Under the pieces are notes generated by a model, which had not been told where the DNA came from, ran no database searches, and worked only from the letters and a program-made list of their open reading frames with translations. This document shows positions 63,969 to 64,000 of a stretch of DNA of 64,000 bases, one piece after another. Position 1 is the first letter of the stretch; each line of letters opens with the position of its first letter. The position numbers and the translations under genes were made by a program. Origin of the DNA: Gimesia aquarii (GTDB taxonomy: Bacteria > Planctomycetota > Planctomycetia > Planctomycetales > Planctomycetaceae). The stretch spans positions 7,333,130-7,397,129 of the forward strand of contig NZ_CP037920.1 in assembly GCF_007748195.1 (NCBI RefSeq), read 5' to 3'.

Positions 63969-64000
63969 TTTACAGTGAATGACAAGAATTCTTTTAGACG

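Overview
The window is chromosomal DNA from a bacterium of the phylum Planctomycetota, most likely a Gimesia-like member of the Planctomycetaceae. This is inferred from gene content, not from a search. The signs are several twin-arginine (SRRDFL/SRRELL) exported proteins of families common in planctomycetes, a one-domain arylsulfatase, a LL-diaminopimelate aminotransferase (dapL), an archaeal-type phosphoglycerate mutase, an outer-membrane TolC-like lipoprotein and a scattered housekeeping layout with many single genes. Base composition looks moderate (mid-40s % GC by eye). I saw no tRNA, rRNA, insertion sequence, prophage or CRISPR array.

Region 1-22 kb is mostly housekeeping. It opens with the 3' end of an eboE-like gene, then an XdhC-family gene, an orphan GroES-like gene, a ferritin-like gene, apgM, a Tat-exported protein of unknown family, isocitrate dehydrogenase, an Mpo1-like membrane protein, a TolC-family lipoprotein, a WYL regulator, hisI, a ceramidase-like Tat protein, queD, the rpsN-rpsR pair, an SDR, nnrE, a Crp/Fnr regulator, a membrane zf-HC2 protein and scpB. 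A run of minus-strand genes follows: three GNAT acetyltransferases, two small membrane proteins, a NUDIX hydrolase, then aroE and metF.

Region 24-41 kb carries ahcY (with a clear promoter and terminator), a Tat TIM-barrel protein, a fatty acid desaturase, a sulfatase, slyX, an esterase, a ThiF/MoeB-type E1 enzyme, a zinc-ribbon membrane protein whose C-terminus resembles the OB-fold of ATP-dependent DNA ligases, an exported FKBP with a strongly structured 5' leader, dapL, a multi-pass membrane protein, ygfZ and an exported protein-isoaspartate methyltransferase.

Region 41.4-61.8 kb is the main coherent system: an approximately 19 kb type IV pilus / type II secretion-like cluster on the plus strand. 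It encodes three pseudopilins and a large PilX-like protein, PilM, PilN, PilO, a PilP-like protein, a PilQ-like secretin and a TPR lipoprotein. A signalling block follows (histidine kinase, response regulator, GAF-GGDEF diguanylate cyclase, STAS protein), and then PilB, PilT and PilC. PilB has an N-terminal MshEN-like domain, the type that binds cyclic di-GMP, so the cluster appears to carry both the source and the receiver of this signal. No major pilin and no prepilin peptidase are present. A leader of more than 200 nt with five strong hairpins, one an intrinsic terminator, lies directly upstream of the first pseudopilin. The window closes with a convergent AI-2E-family transporter gene and a two-ACT-domain regulator.

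The strongest unexplained signals are the structured leader of the pilus cluster, the c-di-GMP/STAS control block inside it, the ligase-OB-like membrane protein, the FKBP leader, and a cluster of hairpins before the WYL regulator.
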